From assembly GCF_000813345.1 (NCBI RefSeq), contig NZ_BBQF01000001.1, forward strand, positions 372,001-436,000: a stretch of DNA of 64,000 bases, written 5' to 3'. Below the pieces are notes generated by a model. That model was not told the DNA's origin, ran no database searches, and saw only the letters and a list, made by a program, of their open reading frames with translations. Below are positions 43,426 to 53,355 of this stretch, piece after piece. Every line of letters starts with the position of its first letter. The stretch's first letter is position 1. The DNA comes from Sulfurospirillum arsenophilum NBRC 109478. GTDB lineage: Bacteria > Campylobacterota > Campylobacteria > Campylobacterales > Sulfurospirillaceae. The position numbers and the translations under genes are program-made.

Positions 43426-45972
43426 ATGACAAAGAAAATGGACAGAAGATCGTTTCTTAAAGTGGGTGGTGCCGCAGCGGGTGCCGCTGTTGCAACTATC
43501 AATGCAGAAGCTATCCCTTTAGTGGGTGAGTCTTTACTGAATGATGATGAAAAAAGCTTTAGTGCATCGCACTTTGGCGCCGTCGTAACGCATACGCGCA
43601 ATTCTCGTTTTGAAAGCGTGACACCGTTTGAAGGCGATGCACATCCTGTGACACTTATCGAAGGTTTGGCCGCTCGTACCTATGCCAAAGATCGCATTAT
43701 GTACCCATGTGTGCGTGAGAGTTATTTGAAAAATGGTTATAAAAGTGATAAAACAAAACGTGGAAGCGACAAATTTGTCCGTGTTACGTGGGAAACAGCT
43801 TACGACTTGATCGCCAATGAGCTTAAACGTGTGTATAAGGATTATGGCGCAGACTCTATTTTTGGAGGAAGTTACGGATGGTTTTGTGTAGGAAGTCTCA
43901 ATAACCCACAAGCGTTGGTTGCTAGAATGCTTGGTGTTGCTGGAGGTTATACATCACGTACATGTACCTATTCAACGCATGCTATTCGTCAAATAACGCC
44001 ATATGTTACGGGTACCGATGAATCCAGCGCGCAATCAACCGTTTACCCTGTCATTATTGAAAATTCTGAATGTATCGTCTTTTGGGGATCTGATCCTATT
44101 AACACCAACCAAATTGCATGGGGTGTGCCAGATCACCAATCGTATACCTATATGAAAGAGCTTAAAGAAACAGCTAAAAAACGCAACATCAAGTTTTACA
44201 TTATTGATCCTGTGTATAACAATACCGGTGTCTATTTTGGTGCAGAGCATATCCAAATTCGTCCAACAACAGACGTTGCCTTGATGTTGGGAATGGCACA
44301 TTATCTTTACAGTGAGAACCTTTACAGTAAAGAATTTGTTGATAAATACACTACAGGCTTTGAAGAGTTTCGAAAATATCTTATGGGCGAGAGCGAAGAT
44401 ATGATTGCTAAAACACCTGCATGGGCATCAAATATTTGTGGTGTGTCGGAACAGATCATCAAAGTGCTTGCAAAAGAGTTTGTTTCTAAGCGTACTATGC
44501 TAATGGGTGGCTGGGGAACACAGAGAGCTCACCATGGAGAACAACCAAACTGGATGATGATTACTTTAGCGAGTATGATCGGACAAGTGGGACTTCCTGG
44601 TGGAGGTTATGGTATGAATTACCATTACTCTGATGGTGGTGTTCCAATGCCAGCAGCAGCTACGGGTAATGCGCTCAGTGATAAACCTCTTAATGGTTCT
44701 GTAGGTGCTGTTGCCGATACTGAAAATGTGGCGGCATCTCCTGGCCTTTCTGGTATTAGCATCAACTCTAAAGTGGATGGCCCATGGAAACAACGAAAAA
44801 TCAATGTGATTCCTGTATCGCGTATTGTTGAATGTTTAGAAAATCCGGGCAAAGAATACAATTTTGATGGTAAAGCGTATAAATACCCTGATATTAAAAT
44901 GGCATACTGGGCAGGTGGCAATCCTTTCCACCATCACCAAGATCGTAACCGTATGGTCAAAGCTTGGCAAAAACTCGATACCTTTGTAGTCAATGAATGC
45001 TTCTGGACAGCAACCGCGCGTATGGCAGACATCGTTCTTCCTGCAACGACGGAGCAAGAGCGTAATGACATCACAAAATCACACTCAAACAGCTACATTT
45101 TCGCAATGAAACAAACGATCAAACCTGTGGGTGAAGCGACAGATGACTTTGATATTTTTGTGAACATCCTAAGACGTTTTGGTGCCAATGAAGTCCTTGC
45201 CTTTACAGAAGGCAAAACGAAGATGCAGTGGATTGAATCTTTTTACGAAGAATCCTACACGAAAGCAATCAAATCAGGTGTCAAAATGTTGCCTTTCAAA
45301 GAGTTTTGGGAAAAAGGATTTGTGAAATTTGAGACACCTGAAAGTGCCAAAAAATTCATTAAGCACGGTAAATTTAGACAAAATCCTGTCATCAATCGTC
45401 TTGGAACACCTTCGGGTAAAATCGAGATTTTCTCGAAAAAAATTGCAGGCTATAACTACAAAGAGTGCAAAGGTCACCCAATGTGGTTTGAACCAATGGA
45501 GTGGTTGGGCAGTAAAGTAGCCAAAGAGTTCCCATTGAACTTAGTTTCTCCACATCCAAAATACCGCCTACACTCACAGCTCAATAACACATGGCTACGT
45601 GATCTTGAAGAGGTTGAAGGAAGAGAGCCGATTTGGCTACATCCGAAAGATGCCGCCAAGCGTGGTATTCAAAATGGCGATGTTGTAAGAGTGTTTAACA
45701 AACGTGGTCAAGTTCTTGCGGGTGCCGTGGTTACTGAAGCGGTGATGCAAGGTGTTGTTAGAATGCAAGAAGGTGCGTGGTATGACCCAGCAGAACCAGG
45801 AAAAGCAGGCACACTTTGTCGTCATGGAGACGTCAACGTACTCATCCCTGATGTAGGAACATCTGAACTGGCACAAGGTAACCAAGCAACGGCTTTGGTC
45901 GAAATCGAGAAATTTAAAGGCGAAGTTCCAGAAATCGGAATCTTTAAAGCTCCAAAAATTAAAGGGTTTTAA
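43426..45972 (+). CDS. TorA/DMSO reductase-family molybdoenzyme with Cys at the Mo-ligand position
   Basis: An 848-residue periplasmic molybdopterin oxidoreductase. A Tat signal (DRRSFLK at 6-12) is followed by a domain that aligns with TorA, DorA and BisC: VRVTWETAYDLIANELKR, then GGSYGWFCVG, then SRTCTYSTHA. In DMSO/TMAO reductases the motif is YGW-x-S-x-G and that Ser binds molybdenum; here position 154 is Cys (codon 43885-43887). No N-terminal FeS cluster is present, as in TorA. A monohaem cytochrome follows with overlapping stop/start (TAATG). The substrate is probably an S- or N-oxide, but the Cys makes this uncertain. CTAAGGAG precedes ATG. Confidence 0.9.
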   Translation: MTKKMDRRSFLKVGGAAAGAAVATINAEAIPLVGESLLNDDEKSFSASHFGAVVTHTRNSRFESVTPFEGDAHPVTLIEGLAARTYAKDRIMYPCVRESYLKNGYKSDKTKRGSDKFVRVTWETAYDLIANELKRVYKDYGADSIFGGSYGWFCVGSLNNPQALVARMLGVAGGYTSRTCTYSTHAIRQITPYVTGTDESSAQSTVYPVIIENSECIVFWGSDPINTNQIAWGVPDHQSYTYMKELKETAKKRNIKFYIIDPVYNNTGVYFGAEHIQIRPTTDVALMLGMAHYLYSENLYSKEFVDKYTTGFEEFRKYLMGESEDMIAKTPAWASNICGVSEQIIKVLAKEFVSKRTMLMGGWGTQRAHHGEQPNWMMITLASMIGQVGLPGGGYGMNYHYSDGGVPMPAAATGNALSDKPLNGSVGAVADTENVAASPGLSGISINSKVDGPWKQRKINVIPVSRIVECLENPGKEYNFDGKAYKYPDIKMAYWAGGNPFHHHQDRNRMVKAWQKLDTFVVNECFWTATARMADIVLPATTEQERNDITKSHSNSYIFAMKQTIKPVGEATDDFDIFVNILRRFGANEVLAFTEGKTKMQWIESFYEESYTKAIKSGVKMLPFKEFWEKGFVKFETPESAKKFIKHGKFRQNPVINRLGTPSGKIEIFSKKIAGYNYKECKGHPMWFEPMEWLGSKVAKEFPLNLVSPHPKYRLHSQLNNTWLRDLEEVEGREPIWLHPKDAAKRGIQNGDVVRVFNKRGQVLAGAVVTEAVMQGVVRMQEGAWYDPAEPGKAGTLCRHGDVNVLIPDVGTSELAQGNQATALVEIEKFKGEVPEIGIFKAPKIKGF

Positions 45973-46532
45973 TGCGATTGTTTCATCTCTTAGCGCCACT
46001 GTGCGCCGCAACAATGATGTTTGCAGCAAGTGGTTCATTTTTGAGTAAAAATGCACCTCTGTATGCAGAGGCAAGCGAAGGATCAGCTCTTGGCGAGCTG
46101 ATCATCGCATCAGAAGTGAAAGAGCTCTCACAAAAGGGTTCTTTTAGTGAGGTTGAATTTGTTGGTTTTGTTCCAGAAGGTAGCAGTGTTGTCTATGAAA
46201 AAGCAGGTATGCTCATCATTGGCTTTGAGGCAAGTAGCCCTTCTGTCCTCAAAGTATTAGGGAAAAAAACCGATGAATACGGCAGTGTATGGATCAATGT
46301 TTCCGTTAAGGGTTTTGTCAAAAGCGATGCGTTGAGCGGCGATAAAAGCAAAGTTTTAAGTACAGGCAAAGCACTCTTCCAAGCCAAATGCAGTACATGT
46401 CATGCACTTCACCCTGAAAGTGAATTTGATGCCAATGTTTGGCCAAGTATCCTAGAAGCAATGGGCCCACAAGCGGGACTTGCAAAAGCAGAAAAACAGA
46501 GTATCGAAAAGTATCTGCAAAATTATAAATAA
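45972..46532 (+). CDS. Monohaem c-type cytochrome, electron donor to the molybdoenzyme
   Basis: A 186-residue exported protein with a signal peptide (about residues 1-19), an SH3-like N-terminal region (about residues 25-115) and a C-terminal haem domain with CSTCH (about residues 139-143). It has the length and order of the cytochrome paired with the TMAO/DMSO reductase in Campylobacter. Its start shares a base with the molybdoenzyme stop. It probably delivers electrons from the quinol side. Confidence 0.88.
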   Translation: MRLFHLLAPLCAATMMFAASGSFLSKNAPLYAEASEGSALGELIIASEVKELSQKGSFSEVEFVGFVPEGSSVVYEKAGMLIIGFEASSPSVLKVLGKKTDEYGSVWINVSVKGFVKSDALSGDKSKVLSTGKALFQAKCSTCHALHPESEFDANVWPSILEAMGPQAGLAKAEKQSIEKYLQNYK

Positions 46533-46632
46533 TGACCCCTTCTTTGCTAAGGAATAACCACTTAGCAAAGAAGCTTCTTGAGAGACCACTGCATTTTTTC
46601 CGTTAAAATTAAAGATAAATTAGGTTAAAATC

Positions 46633-46644
46633 TTTACATGTAAA
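46633..46644. repeat. Dispersed palindrome TTTACATGTAAA upstream of the response regulator
   Basis: A perfect 12-mer 18 nt before the response regulator start, within its leader. It could act as part of the promoter or RBS region. Confidence 0.9.
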
Positions 46645-46662
46645 GTCATTCAAAGGATGAAA

Positions 46663-47346
46663 ATGGAACTTTGGCTGGAAAAACTCAAATCATTGCGATT
46701 GCTTTACGCCGAAGATGAAGAGGGCATTCGCAAACCCATGACCAATACGCTTTCATACTATCTCAAAGAGGTGATAGAAGCGCGGGATGGTGAAGAAGGG
46801 TTGGATCTTTACTATGAACAACGACCCGACATTATTTTAACCGATCTTAGAATGCCTCGTAAAGATGGACTTTACATGGTAAAAGAGATTCGGAAAATCG
46901 ATAAAAAAACACCTATTTTGATGATAACCGCACATACCGATAAAGAGTATCTGCTCAGTGCCATTGAACTTAAAATCGAAAAATACCTGATAAAGCCTGT
47001 ATCGTTGGATGAACTTTTATCTTCTTTGAAATTGTGTATTCAAGAGATTGAATCGGATCGTTCTGTCACGTTTGAATGTGCTGGCTGTACGTTTGACTTT
47101 CAAAATAAACGCATTGTGAATGAAGGAAAAGAGATTGAGATGACCCATAAAGAGTCTGATTTCTTGGAACTTTTGTTGCGAAAAAAAGGGCTAGTGGTCA
47201 GTTACGAAGAGATAGAAATGAGTGTGTGGAAAGAAGAGTATATGAGCATTGCAGCTCTTCGTACATTGGTAAAGTCTTTACGCAAAAAGCTTCCAAATCA
47301 TTCGATTAAAAACCATTCACAAGCAGGGTATAGTTTTGAAAGTTAG
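46663..47346 (+). CDS. OmpR-type response regulator
   Basis: A 227-residue two-component regulator. The receiver domain has acidic DEE near residue 18, phospho-acceptor D61 in ILTDLRMP, the Thr/Ser switch in MITAHTD and K in YLIKPVS; the C-terminal winged helix is of the OmpR type (about residues 135-227), ending in KSLRKKL and GYSF. The ATG at 46663 has AAAGG 6 nt upstream, so the ATG at 46657 is rejected. It overlaps the next gene by 11 nt and likely controls the molybdoenzyme operon upstream. Confidence 0.9.
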   Translation: MELWLEKLKSLRLLYAEDEEGIRKPMTNTLSYYLKEVIEARDGEEGLDLYYEQRPDIILTDLRMPRKDGLYMVKEIRKIDKKTPILMITAHTDKEYLLSAIELKIEKYLIKPVSLDELLSSLKLCIQEIESDRSVTFECAGCTFDFQNKRIVNEGKEIEMTHKESDFLELLLRKKGLVVSYEEIEMSVWKEEYMSIAALRTLVKSLRKKLPNHSIKNHSQAGYSFES

Positions 47347-48934
47347 CCTTTTTCTCTGTTTACTTTTAAGCATCTTCTATGGGGCTGAAGTAGCGGAAGA
47401 AAAAGGAGTTTACCATGAAGACACAAGTGAAAAGCGCGTTTTACACGGGCGTGATCCCAGATCGCACATCAAAGTTTTTTTGCCCTCCATGTCTTACAAT
47501 TACGTTTCGAGACTGGTCAATGAAGGTCTGGTTCGATTGGCAGAAAATGAGCAAGGGTGGGAGTACTCTTTGGCAACCAAAAGTACCAAACTCTCTCCCG
47601 TGTTGTATGAGTTTGAACTCCGTCAGGGTGTGCGTTTTCAAGATGGAACGCCCTTTAATGCTGACTCGGTTATCCATAATTTTAACTATTTTTTAAAGCA
47701 ACCCTTTAACTATACCAACATCCATAATTCACTCAAACGTGTTGAAAAAATCTCGGAGTATAAAATTCGTTTGCATCTCTCCCAGCCTTATGGGATGCTT
47801 TTTCGTGATTTAGCACGCATCTACTTCTACTCTGAAGCATATTTGAGTAGCTTTGGTTGGGGTGGAGCAGAAACGGGTGCAAATATCAAAGCTTCAGGAC
47901 CTTATGGTTTGGGACCTTATATCTTAGTCGAGGGGATGATTACAGGGCGAGAGCAGACTCCTAAAGCGATTCTCAAAGCTAACCCTTATTACTGGGAGAG
48001 CGAGTACCCTTCGATTGAAACGATTACATTTTATACCGAGCTAGCGACACCAGAAGCACTTAATTTAGCACTTTTTGAAGACGGTGGGCTTGATTTTATG
48101 CAAATTCCTTTTAATAAAAAAATAGAGACGATGCTCTCCCCGTATGCCAAACTCGTCTCCATGCCTTCAACTCATAACTTTACGATTTATTTTAATCTTC
48201 TCAAACACTATTCTCCCATAGCGCGCAAAGAAGTACGCCAAGCACTTAATTGTGCGCTCAATCAACAAAATCTGCTTGATTTTACCTATAAAAAAGAGGG
48301 AAGACTCAACCCTGCCTCCTTCAGCGAGAAGGAATGTCCTTTAGAGGCAAGTATGGTGGAGCGTACTTTGAAAGGATTGGAACTTAATGTTGTAACCCAA
48401 GATTCGTTGCTTTTTTTATGGAAAGGGATTGAGTATCAACTCTCGATGTATGGTGTGAAGCTTCATTATACGATTACCACGAGTGAGAAAGAGGTTTATA
48501 ATCTAATGCAAAAAAACCATAAAAGCATACAAGCGTGGGATATTTTAATTCAAAATACCCAAGATTGGTATGGAAGGCATCCGTGGCCTGTGTTTATTCG
48601 CTATCAAGAAAATAATCCGTGGAGTTTTGTACGCTATGACACTTTGATGGAACACTACATTCATCAATTTTTTGGACTGGATCAAGAAGATCCTCTGTTT
48701 CAAACACTGTCACATAAGATTCAAAATCGAGCGAAAGAGAGGGCATACATGCTGTTTGTTCCAATGCCCAATGCAGTTTTTGCCATGAACAAAGAGTTGG
48801 TGTTTGAGCCTCTTGGTATTGGTATGCAACCTTTTTGGAAAGCAAAAATTACTGATCAGCACTGGTCGTTGCGTGGCAATAAGCCGTATCCCACTGAACT
48901 TCAAGTACCTCTTTTACCAAAGCGCTTACCATGA
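47336..48934 (+). CDS. Extracytoplasmic solute-binding protein (SBP_bac_5) in a sensory operon
   Basis: A 532-residue exported protein of the DppA/OppA/NikA type. After a signal peptide (about residues 1-16), FELRQGVRFQDGTPFNADSVIHN is the family hallmark, and GPYILVE follows. No permease or ATPase is nearby; it lies between response regulator and kinase, so it probably acts as a periplasmic sensor, analogous in position to TorT of the Tor system although of another fold. The start is TTG with AGGG upstream, inside the regulator end. Its stop overlaps the kinase start as ATGA. Confidence 0.85.
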   Translation: MKVSLFLCLLLSIFYGAEVAEEKGVYHEDTSEKRVLHGRDPRSHIKVFLPSMSYNYVSRLVNEGLVRLAENEQGWEYSLATKSTKLSPVLYEFELRQGVRFQDGTPFNADSVIHNFNYFLKQPFNYTNIHNSLKRVEKISEYKIRLHLSQPYGMLFRDLARIYFYSEAYLSSFGWGGAETGANIKASGPYGLGPYILVEGMITGREQTPKAILKANPYYWESEYPSIETITFYTELATPEALNLALFEDGGLDFMQIPFNKKIETMLSPYAKLVSMPSTHNFTIYFNLLKHYSPIARKEVRQALNCALNQQNLLDFTYKKEGRLNPASFSEKECPLEASMVERTLKGLELNVVTQDSLLFLWKGIEYQLSMYGVKLHYTITTSEKEVYNLMQKNHKSIQAWDILIQNTQDWYGRHPWPVFIRYQENNPWSFVRYDTLMEHYIHQFFGLDQEDPLFQTLSHKIQNRAKERAYMLFVPMPNAVFAMNKELVFEPLGIGMQPFWKAKITDQHWSLRGNKPYPTELQVPLLPKRLP

Positions 48935-50595
48935 AAAAAATACCGATCAAATACAAACTCTTTCTGCTTTTTAGTTTCTCTTTTGTTGGTATGCTCATTC
49001 TTGCAGAGCTCTCTTTTAAACTTTCACAAGAGAATATTAGCAATGCTACGACGATTTTTGAAAATGCACGCAGTACACAGTACTTGCAAGAGAACTACAT
49101 TGAGCCGACCAATGTTTTGCGCGAGATGAGTCTCTCTTTGGTCATGTCACCCAATGAGGATTATCGTAAAACGATCGAAATTGACATCCTCAAACAACGA
49201 AAGCAGTTAGAGGAGCATTTTTTAAAACTTGATAAACAGACGTATGATTTTTGGAAAATCTATGCTACCAGTGTTGAAAAGACGTGTGCGTATCTTGCTG
49301 CACACTTTGAAGAGGGTGCATTTGTCAATGTCAATATGGCGGAGAGAGAACACTACTACGCTCTTTTAAACCGTCTTAAGTCGTTACAGCATGATGCCGT
49401 AGGTCAAGCAGAACAAAACTTCGCTGACATTCAAACAAGTGCGCGAGCGCTTAAATACGAACTCTCGATAGTAGTATTTTTACTCTCGACACTGGTTTTC
49501 TTAGCAGGGTATCTGCTTTCGAGTCATATTGTCTCATCCATCTTAAAACTGCAAGAGGGGCTTAAAGAGTTTTTTGGCTATTTGGAGACCAAAAGTACTC
49601 AACCTAAACCGATTGAGCTTACAAGTCGCGATGAGTTAGAAGATATGTCGAAGTTACTCAATCGTAGCATTGCGAAAGCTTCGGCAAACATAGAGCAAGA
49701 CATCGTATTTATTGAAGATGCGATTAATGTGGTGAATGATCTTAAAATGGGAAAACTCTCCTCGCGCTTGCACTCATCCGCCCAAACGCAAGAGTTGAAA
49801 TTGCTCAAAGATGTGGTCAATGCCATGATCGATAATCTAGAATCCAAAATCAATGAAGAAATTCTCAAACGCTCGGAGCAGGAAAAGCTTTTAATTCAAC
49901 AAAGTAAGCTTGCAAGTATGGGTGAAATGATCGGCAATATCGCCCATCAGTGGAGACAACCTCTAGGTGAGCTTAGTGCCCTTTTGATGAACATCCAAGT
50001 TAAGCATGAGTTTAACGATTTGGATGAGGCGTATATGCTTTCAACCATTCAGCAGTGCGTTAAGATCAATGCCTATATGTCAGGAACCATTAGCGATTTT
50101 CAAAATTTCTTTAAACCTTCCAAGGAAAAAGAGGTTTTTGAGATCAGCGAAGCGTGTGAGCGTGCCATTGCAATTTTGAAAGCTTCTTTAAAATACCATG
50201 GCATAGAGTTTTCATTTGATATTAGAGAGAAAATGGAAGTCCTTGGTTATCCCAATGAGTTTGCCCAAGCGCTTCTTAACATTCTCTCTAACGCCAAAGA
50301 TGTTCTTAGCGAACGAGAGATTAGCAACCCCTTTATTCGGCTTTATTTGAAAAAGGGTTACAAATACATCTTAATTGTGATTGAAGACAATGGCGGTGGC
50401 ATTGCACCTGAATATATTGACCGTATCTTTGAGCCTTACTTTACGACCAAATACGCTAAACAAGGTACAGGCATTGGGCTTTATATGACAAAGATGATTA
50501 TTGAAAATAATATGGGTGGCATTATTAATGTCAAAAATACCGAAACAGGGGCACTCTTTACGATTAAACTACCGAGTGTTCCTGAAGTGAGTTAG
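48931..50595 (+). CDS. Sensor histidine kinase
   Basis: A 554-residue kinase. One membrane segment near residue 10-26, a periplasmic loop of about 150 residues, a second membrane segment near 175-197, a HAMP-like and coiled-coil region, then the H box GNIAHQWRQPLGE with H339 and a C-terminal ATPase domain with N box LLNILSNAKDV, G1 IEDNGGGI and G2 GTGIGLYMTKM. The H box is of the epsilonproteobacterial type. It is coupled to the binding protein and regulator, forming a three-component system. Confidence 0.92.
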   Translation: MKKIPIKYKLFLLFSFSFVGMLILAELSFKLSQENISNATTIFENARSTQYLQENYIEPTNVLREMSLSLVMSPNEDYRKTIEIDILKQRKQLEEHFLKLDKQTYDFWKIYATSVEKTCAYLAAHFEEGAFVNVNMAEREHYYALLNRLKSLQHDAVGQAEQNFADIQTSARALKYELSIVVFLLSTLVFLAGYLLSSHIVSSILKLQEGLKEFFGYLETKSTQPKPIELTSRDELEDMSKLLNRSIAKASANIEQDIVFIEDAINVVNDLKMGKLSSRLHSSAQTQELKLLKDVVNAMIDNLESKINEEILKRSEQEKLLIQQSKLASMGEMIGNIAHQWRQPLGELSALLMNIQVKHEFNDLDEAYMLSTIQQCVKINAYMSGTISDFQNFFKPSKEKEVFEISEACERAIAILKASLKYHGIEFSFDIREKMEVLGYPNEFAQALLNILSNAKDVLSEREISNPFIRLYLKKGYKYILIVIEDNGGGIAPEYIDRIFEPYFTTKYAKQGTGIGLYMTKMIIENNMGGIINVKNTETGALFTIKLPSVPEVS

Positions 50596-50601
50596 CAAGG
50601 T

Positions 50602-50632
50602 TTTACATGTAAGGAAAATCCTTACATGTAAC
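50602..50632. terminator. Paired palindromes as bidirectional hairpin
   Basis: Arms TTACATGTAAGGA (50603-50615) and TCCTTACATGTAA (50619-50631) around AAA, between converging kinase and chemoreceptor genes. The 29 nt are identical to 12784-12812, so this is a dispersed copy of the same element. Confidence 0.65.
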
Positions 50633-50638
50633 GTTGAT

Positions 50639-52090
50639 TTAGGCGTGTGCGTTCTTCTCTGCGATCATGCTATCAAGGGTTCCAAAGAGGACTTTACTCT
50701 CTTTTTCCACCTCTTTAAAGTAGTTGACAATCTGCTCTTTTTCATCCAAGAGATTGGATGAGGTAGAACGAATCAGTTTTGCCACTTCAAGAACATGTGC
50801 GTGGAAGCTTTCATGTGGTTTATAAAGCTCTTTAAAACTTTGAGTATCGCCAAAGATTTTTTGACCATCTTTTTGATACCACTCGCCAAGGCTACAGGTC
50901 TCATGATCTTGAAACGTTGTATCTTTGTCGTTGACATACACGGCACTGTAGGCATTAGATTTGAAGATAGCGTGGTTCATCTTAGCAAGCGTTATGAAGA
51001 TGGTTTGCTGAATCGTATTGATATTGGTAGAAGTGGTGTTGGAGTGTGCGATAAGGCTGTTAAACGTCGTACTTAATTTATCAAGTGTTTTGGTGGAATC
51101 ATCGGCGTTGCTTTTCATGGCATCGGCATTGGTCTCAAGTCCTGCGGTCTCTTGTTGGAGCATCTTAATCGAAACGGCAATCTCAGCAGTTGCTTTTTGG
51201 GTGGTTTCAGCCAGTTTTCGTACTTCATCGGCAACGACGGCAAAACCACGTCCATGTTCACCCGCACGTGCAGCTTCAATAGCAGCGTTAAGCGCCAATA
51301 AATTGGTTTTATCGGCGATGTCGTTAATCATATCAACCACGTTACTGATGTCTCGGGTTCGCTGAGCCAAGACTCCGATGCTTTGCTCATTTTGATTGAC
51401 AAATTCAACCAAAGAGGTGATTTTAACAATCGTATCGCGAAGGTTTTGGTAACTGCCCTTCGTCTCTTCCGCGTACACTTCACCATCATTTGCGATCTCT
51501 TTAAGACGCTCTACAATGGTGGTCAAATTGGATTGAACGGTAGAAAAGTCATTCGAGCCACTGCTGATTTGAGCCAATTCGGCATTCAGTGTGTTACGTG
51601 CGATGAACTCATGTGTTTGCTGCATTGCGTAGACGGATTGATTGACCATATTGGTTTGCTCTTTAAATTCGCCGTGCATCCCTTTTTGGAGAATTTTGCG
51701 GCTAAAATCTTCTTGAGAAGCGGCTTGAATGGTGGATTTAATCTCTTTGGTAACAAGTTCAAAATTATCTAAAAGAGAGTTCATGTTGGAACAAAGGGTT
51801 TTAAGCTCGCCTCCATCGTTGACATTGACGATTCTTCCATGCAGTTGTCCTCTGGAACTATCGTGTACAATATCTGCAAGAGCGTGAATGGTCTTTTGAA
51901 CTTTGCGAATATTCACAAACATAAACCATCCAAGTGCAAAATTGGTCAGGTTGATAATTTGAATCCAATGAAAACCGTTGAAAGAGACTTCAAGAATAAA
52001 TGCGAACGTAAACGCAATCAGTGAAATGAGGTTGGCGTCTTGCACCTTAGCAAGGGATGATCTATTCATGAGAGAGAATGAAGGCGTCAT
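50639..52090 (-). CDS. Methyl-accepting chemotaxis protein with C-terminal CZB domain
   Basis: A 483-residue chemoreceptor. Two hydrophobic segments at about residues 21-60 (with almost no periplasmic loop) are followed by a HAMP-like region, the signalling hairpin [34 protein letters not shown], then a CZB zinc domain with [17 protein letters not shown] and HESFHAHV (3 His and 1 Cys). CZB domains sense zinc or hypochlorous acid. Without an external sensor it probably relies on the PAS protein encoded just upstream, as CetA does with CetB. ATG 52090 has AAAGG 6 nt upstream, inside the PAS gene. Confidence 0.9.
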   Translation of the reverse strand: MTPSFSLMNRSSLAKVQDANLISLIAFTFAFILEVSFNGFHWIQIINLTNFALGWFMFVNIRKVQKTIHALADIVHDSSRGQLHGRIVNVNDGGELKTLCSNMNSLLDNFELVTKEIKSTIQAASQEDFSRKILQKGMHGEFKEQTNMVNQSVYAMQQTHEFIARNTLNAELAQISSGSNDFSTVQSNLTTIVERLKEIANDGEVYAEETKGSYQNLRDTIVKITSLVEFVNQNEQSIGVLAQRTRDISNVVDMINDIADKTNLLALNAAIEAARAGEHGRGFAVVADEVRKLAETTQKATAEIAVSIKMLQQETAGLETNADAMKSNADDSTKTLDKLSTTFNSLIAHSNTTSTNINTIQQTIFITLAKMNHAIFKSNAYSAVYVNDKDTTFQDHETCSLGEWYQKDGQKIFGDTQSFKELYKPHESFHAHVLEVAKLIRSTSSNLLDEKEQIVNYFKEVEKESKVLFGTLDSMIAEKNAHA

Positions 52091-52568
52091 AACTGACCTT
52101 TAGTTGAGATAGGGTATTTTCTAAAAGAGTCGTGGATGCTTGCACACCTCCTCTCTCTTCTGCAGCAATCATTTTTTTGTACAAAGGAGTAATGATTTCA
52201 AGCCCTTTTTCACTTGGTGAACGGCGAACAGAGTGATAGCCAATGAGCTGCTTGGTTTTTGTGTCAATAATAGGTGTTACATAGGCATGCACCCAGTAGT
52301 AATAATTATTTTTCGTACGGTTCTTAACGTATGCAAAGACTTCTTTACCTGCTTGAACGCGATCCCACAAGAGTTTGAAAATAGCTTTTGGCATGTCAGG
52401 ATGGCGCAAGATATTGTGCGGATTTCCGATGAGTTCATGCTCTTTAAAACCAGATATTTCAATGAAAAGATCATTTGCGTAGGTGATTCTGCCTTTAAGG
52501 TCTGTTTTGGAGACAATAAAAAGATTTTCGTCAAAGTGAAGTTCTTCACCTTTTTGGGTAATGGACAC
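52062..52568 (-). CDS. PAS-domain sensor (CetB/Aer-like)
   Basis: A 168-residue cytoplasmic protein with a single PAS domain: [37 protein letters not shown] and [13 protein letters not shown], closely matching the Aer/CetB N-terminus that binds FAD. It is followed by a short helical tail. GTG at 52568 has AGGAG 8 nt upstream and begins MSITQKGEE; an in-frame TTG at 52607 has no such site. Its 3' end overlaps the chemoreceptor start by 29 nt. Together they look like a bipartite energy-taxis receptor. Confidence 0.85.
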   Translation of the reverse strand: MSITQKGEELHFDENLFIVSKTDLKGRITYANDLFIEISGFKEHELIGNPHNILRHPDMPKAIFKLLWDRVQAGKEVFAYVKNRTKNNYYYWVHAYVTPIIDTKTKQLIGYHSVRRSPSEKGLEIITPLYKKMIAAEERGGVQASTTLLENTLSQLKVSYDAFILSHE

Positions 52569-52742
52569 GGTGGCTACTCCTGTTCTTTCATTAGAATAAA
52601 GAGACAAGTATAACTAAAAAAATGATAACGCATCACAGTGTGAATGGTGAATTATTATTCACTTTTCAAAAGATTACCTTTGGTAACGCAAGTAGTTTTG
52701 TAAGCTTTGTTTATTCTTTCTTTTAGAATGGATTTATCACGG

Positions 52743-53219
52743 TTATTTATCTGTTTTAAAAGTAAAAATTGCCCCTTGACTTTGCGTTGTTTGATTGAGA
52801 ATAACATTGGCTTGCCAGATCATATTGCCCATAACGCAGGTTGGAAGCATTCCCTCACCTTCATAGACCCCTTTGGAGGTTTGTGTAAGCTTTATGGTGT
52901 GCAGTCCCATGTTCATATTGGTTGCAAAAAGCTTGATTTCAATATTTGGCAGGTCAACTGCGGAAGTGACTTTAAACAAAAGCGGTTTCATCAAAGGAAT
53001 GGCTTTGGGTTCAATTTCAAAAAAGAGCTTGGAGCCATCTTTGAGCGTAGCTTCGCACGCATTTACATGTAAATCGCACTTGCTGTTTGTCTGTACAAAA
53101 TGGGTGTCACCTACCCACCATCGATAGACATCATGGGAGTCAATTAAAATATAAGCACCAATCAGTAAAACTGCAACGATTTCTAACGTGAGCCATTTAA
53201 AAAAGCGAAGTGAGGGCAT
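52743..53219 (-). CDS. Small membrane-anchored periplasmic protein, unknown (158 aa)
   Basis: One membrane helix at about residues 10-28 (LEIVAVLLIGAYILI) and a periplasmic part of about 130 residues with three cysteines (DLHVNAC, KCDL, LPTCVMG). The LHTIKLTQTSKGVYEGEGMLP segment resembles the FixH/YtkA-like fold in a general way. I would not assign a function. ATG 53219 has AAGG 7 nt upstream. Divergent from nuoG; a palindrome copy (53062-53073) is read LHVN. Confidence 0.65.
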   Translation of the reverse strand: MPSLRFFKWLTLEIVAVLLIGAYILIDSHDVYRWWVGDTHFVQTNSKCDLHVNACEATLKDGSKLFFEIEPKAIPLMKPLLFKVTSAVDLPNIEIKLFATNMNMGLHTIKLTQTSKGVYEGEGMLPTCVMGNMIWQANVILNQTTQSQGAIFTFKTDK

Positions 53220-53355
53220 GAGATATCCTTGAAAAAGTTGTATGTGGAGTTTAACATCTCTTGATTGAATTTTTAGTAAACTCGACGCGACAGCTATTTT
53301 AAAGTTTATGCTCGCTAGAATTGAGACATTACGTCCAAACGAGGATAGCAATTTA

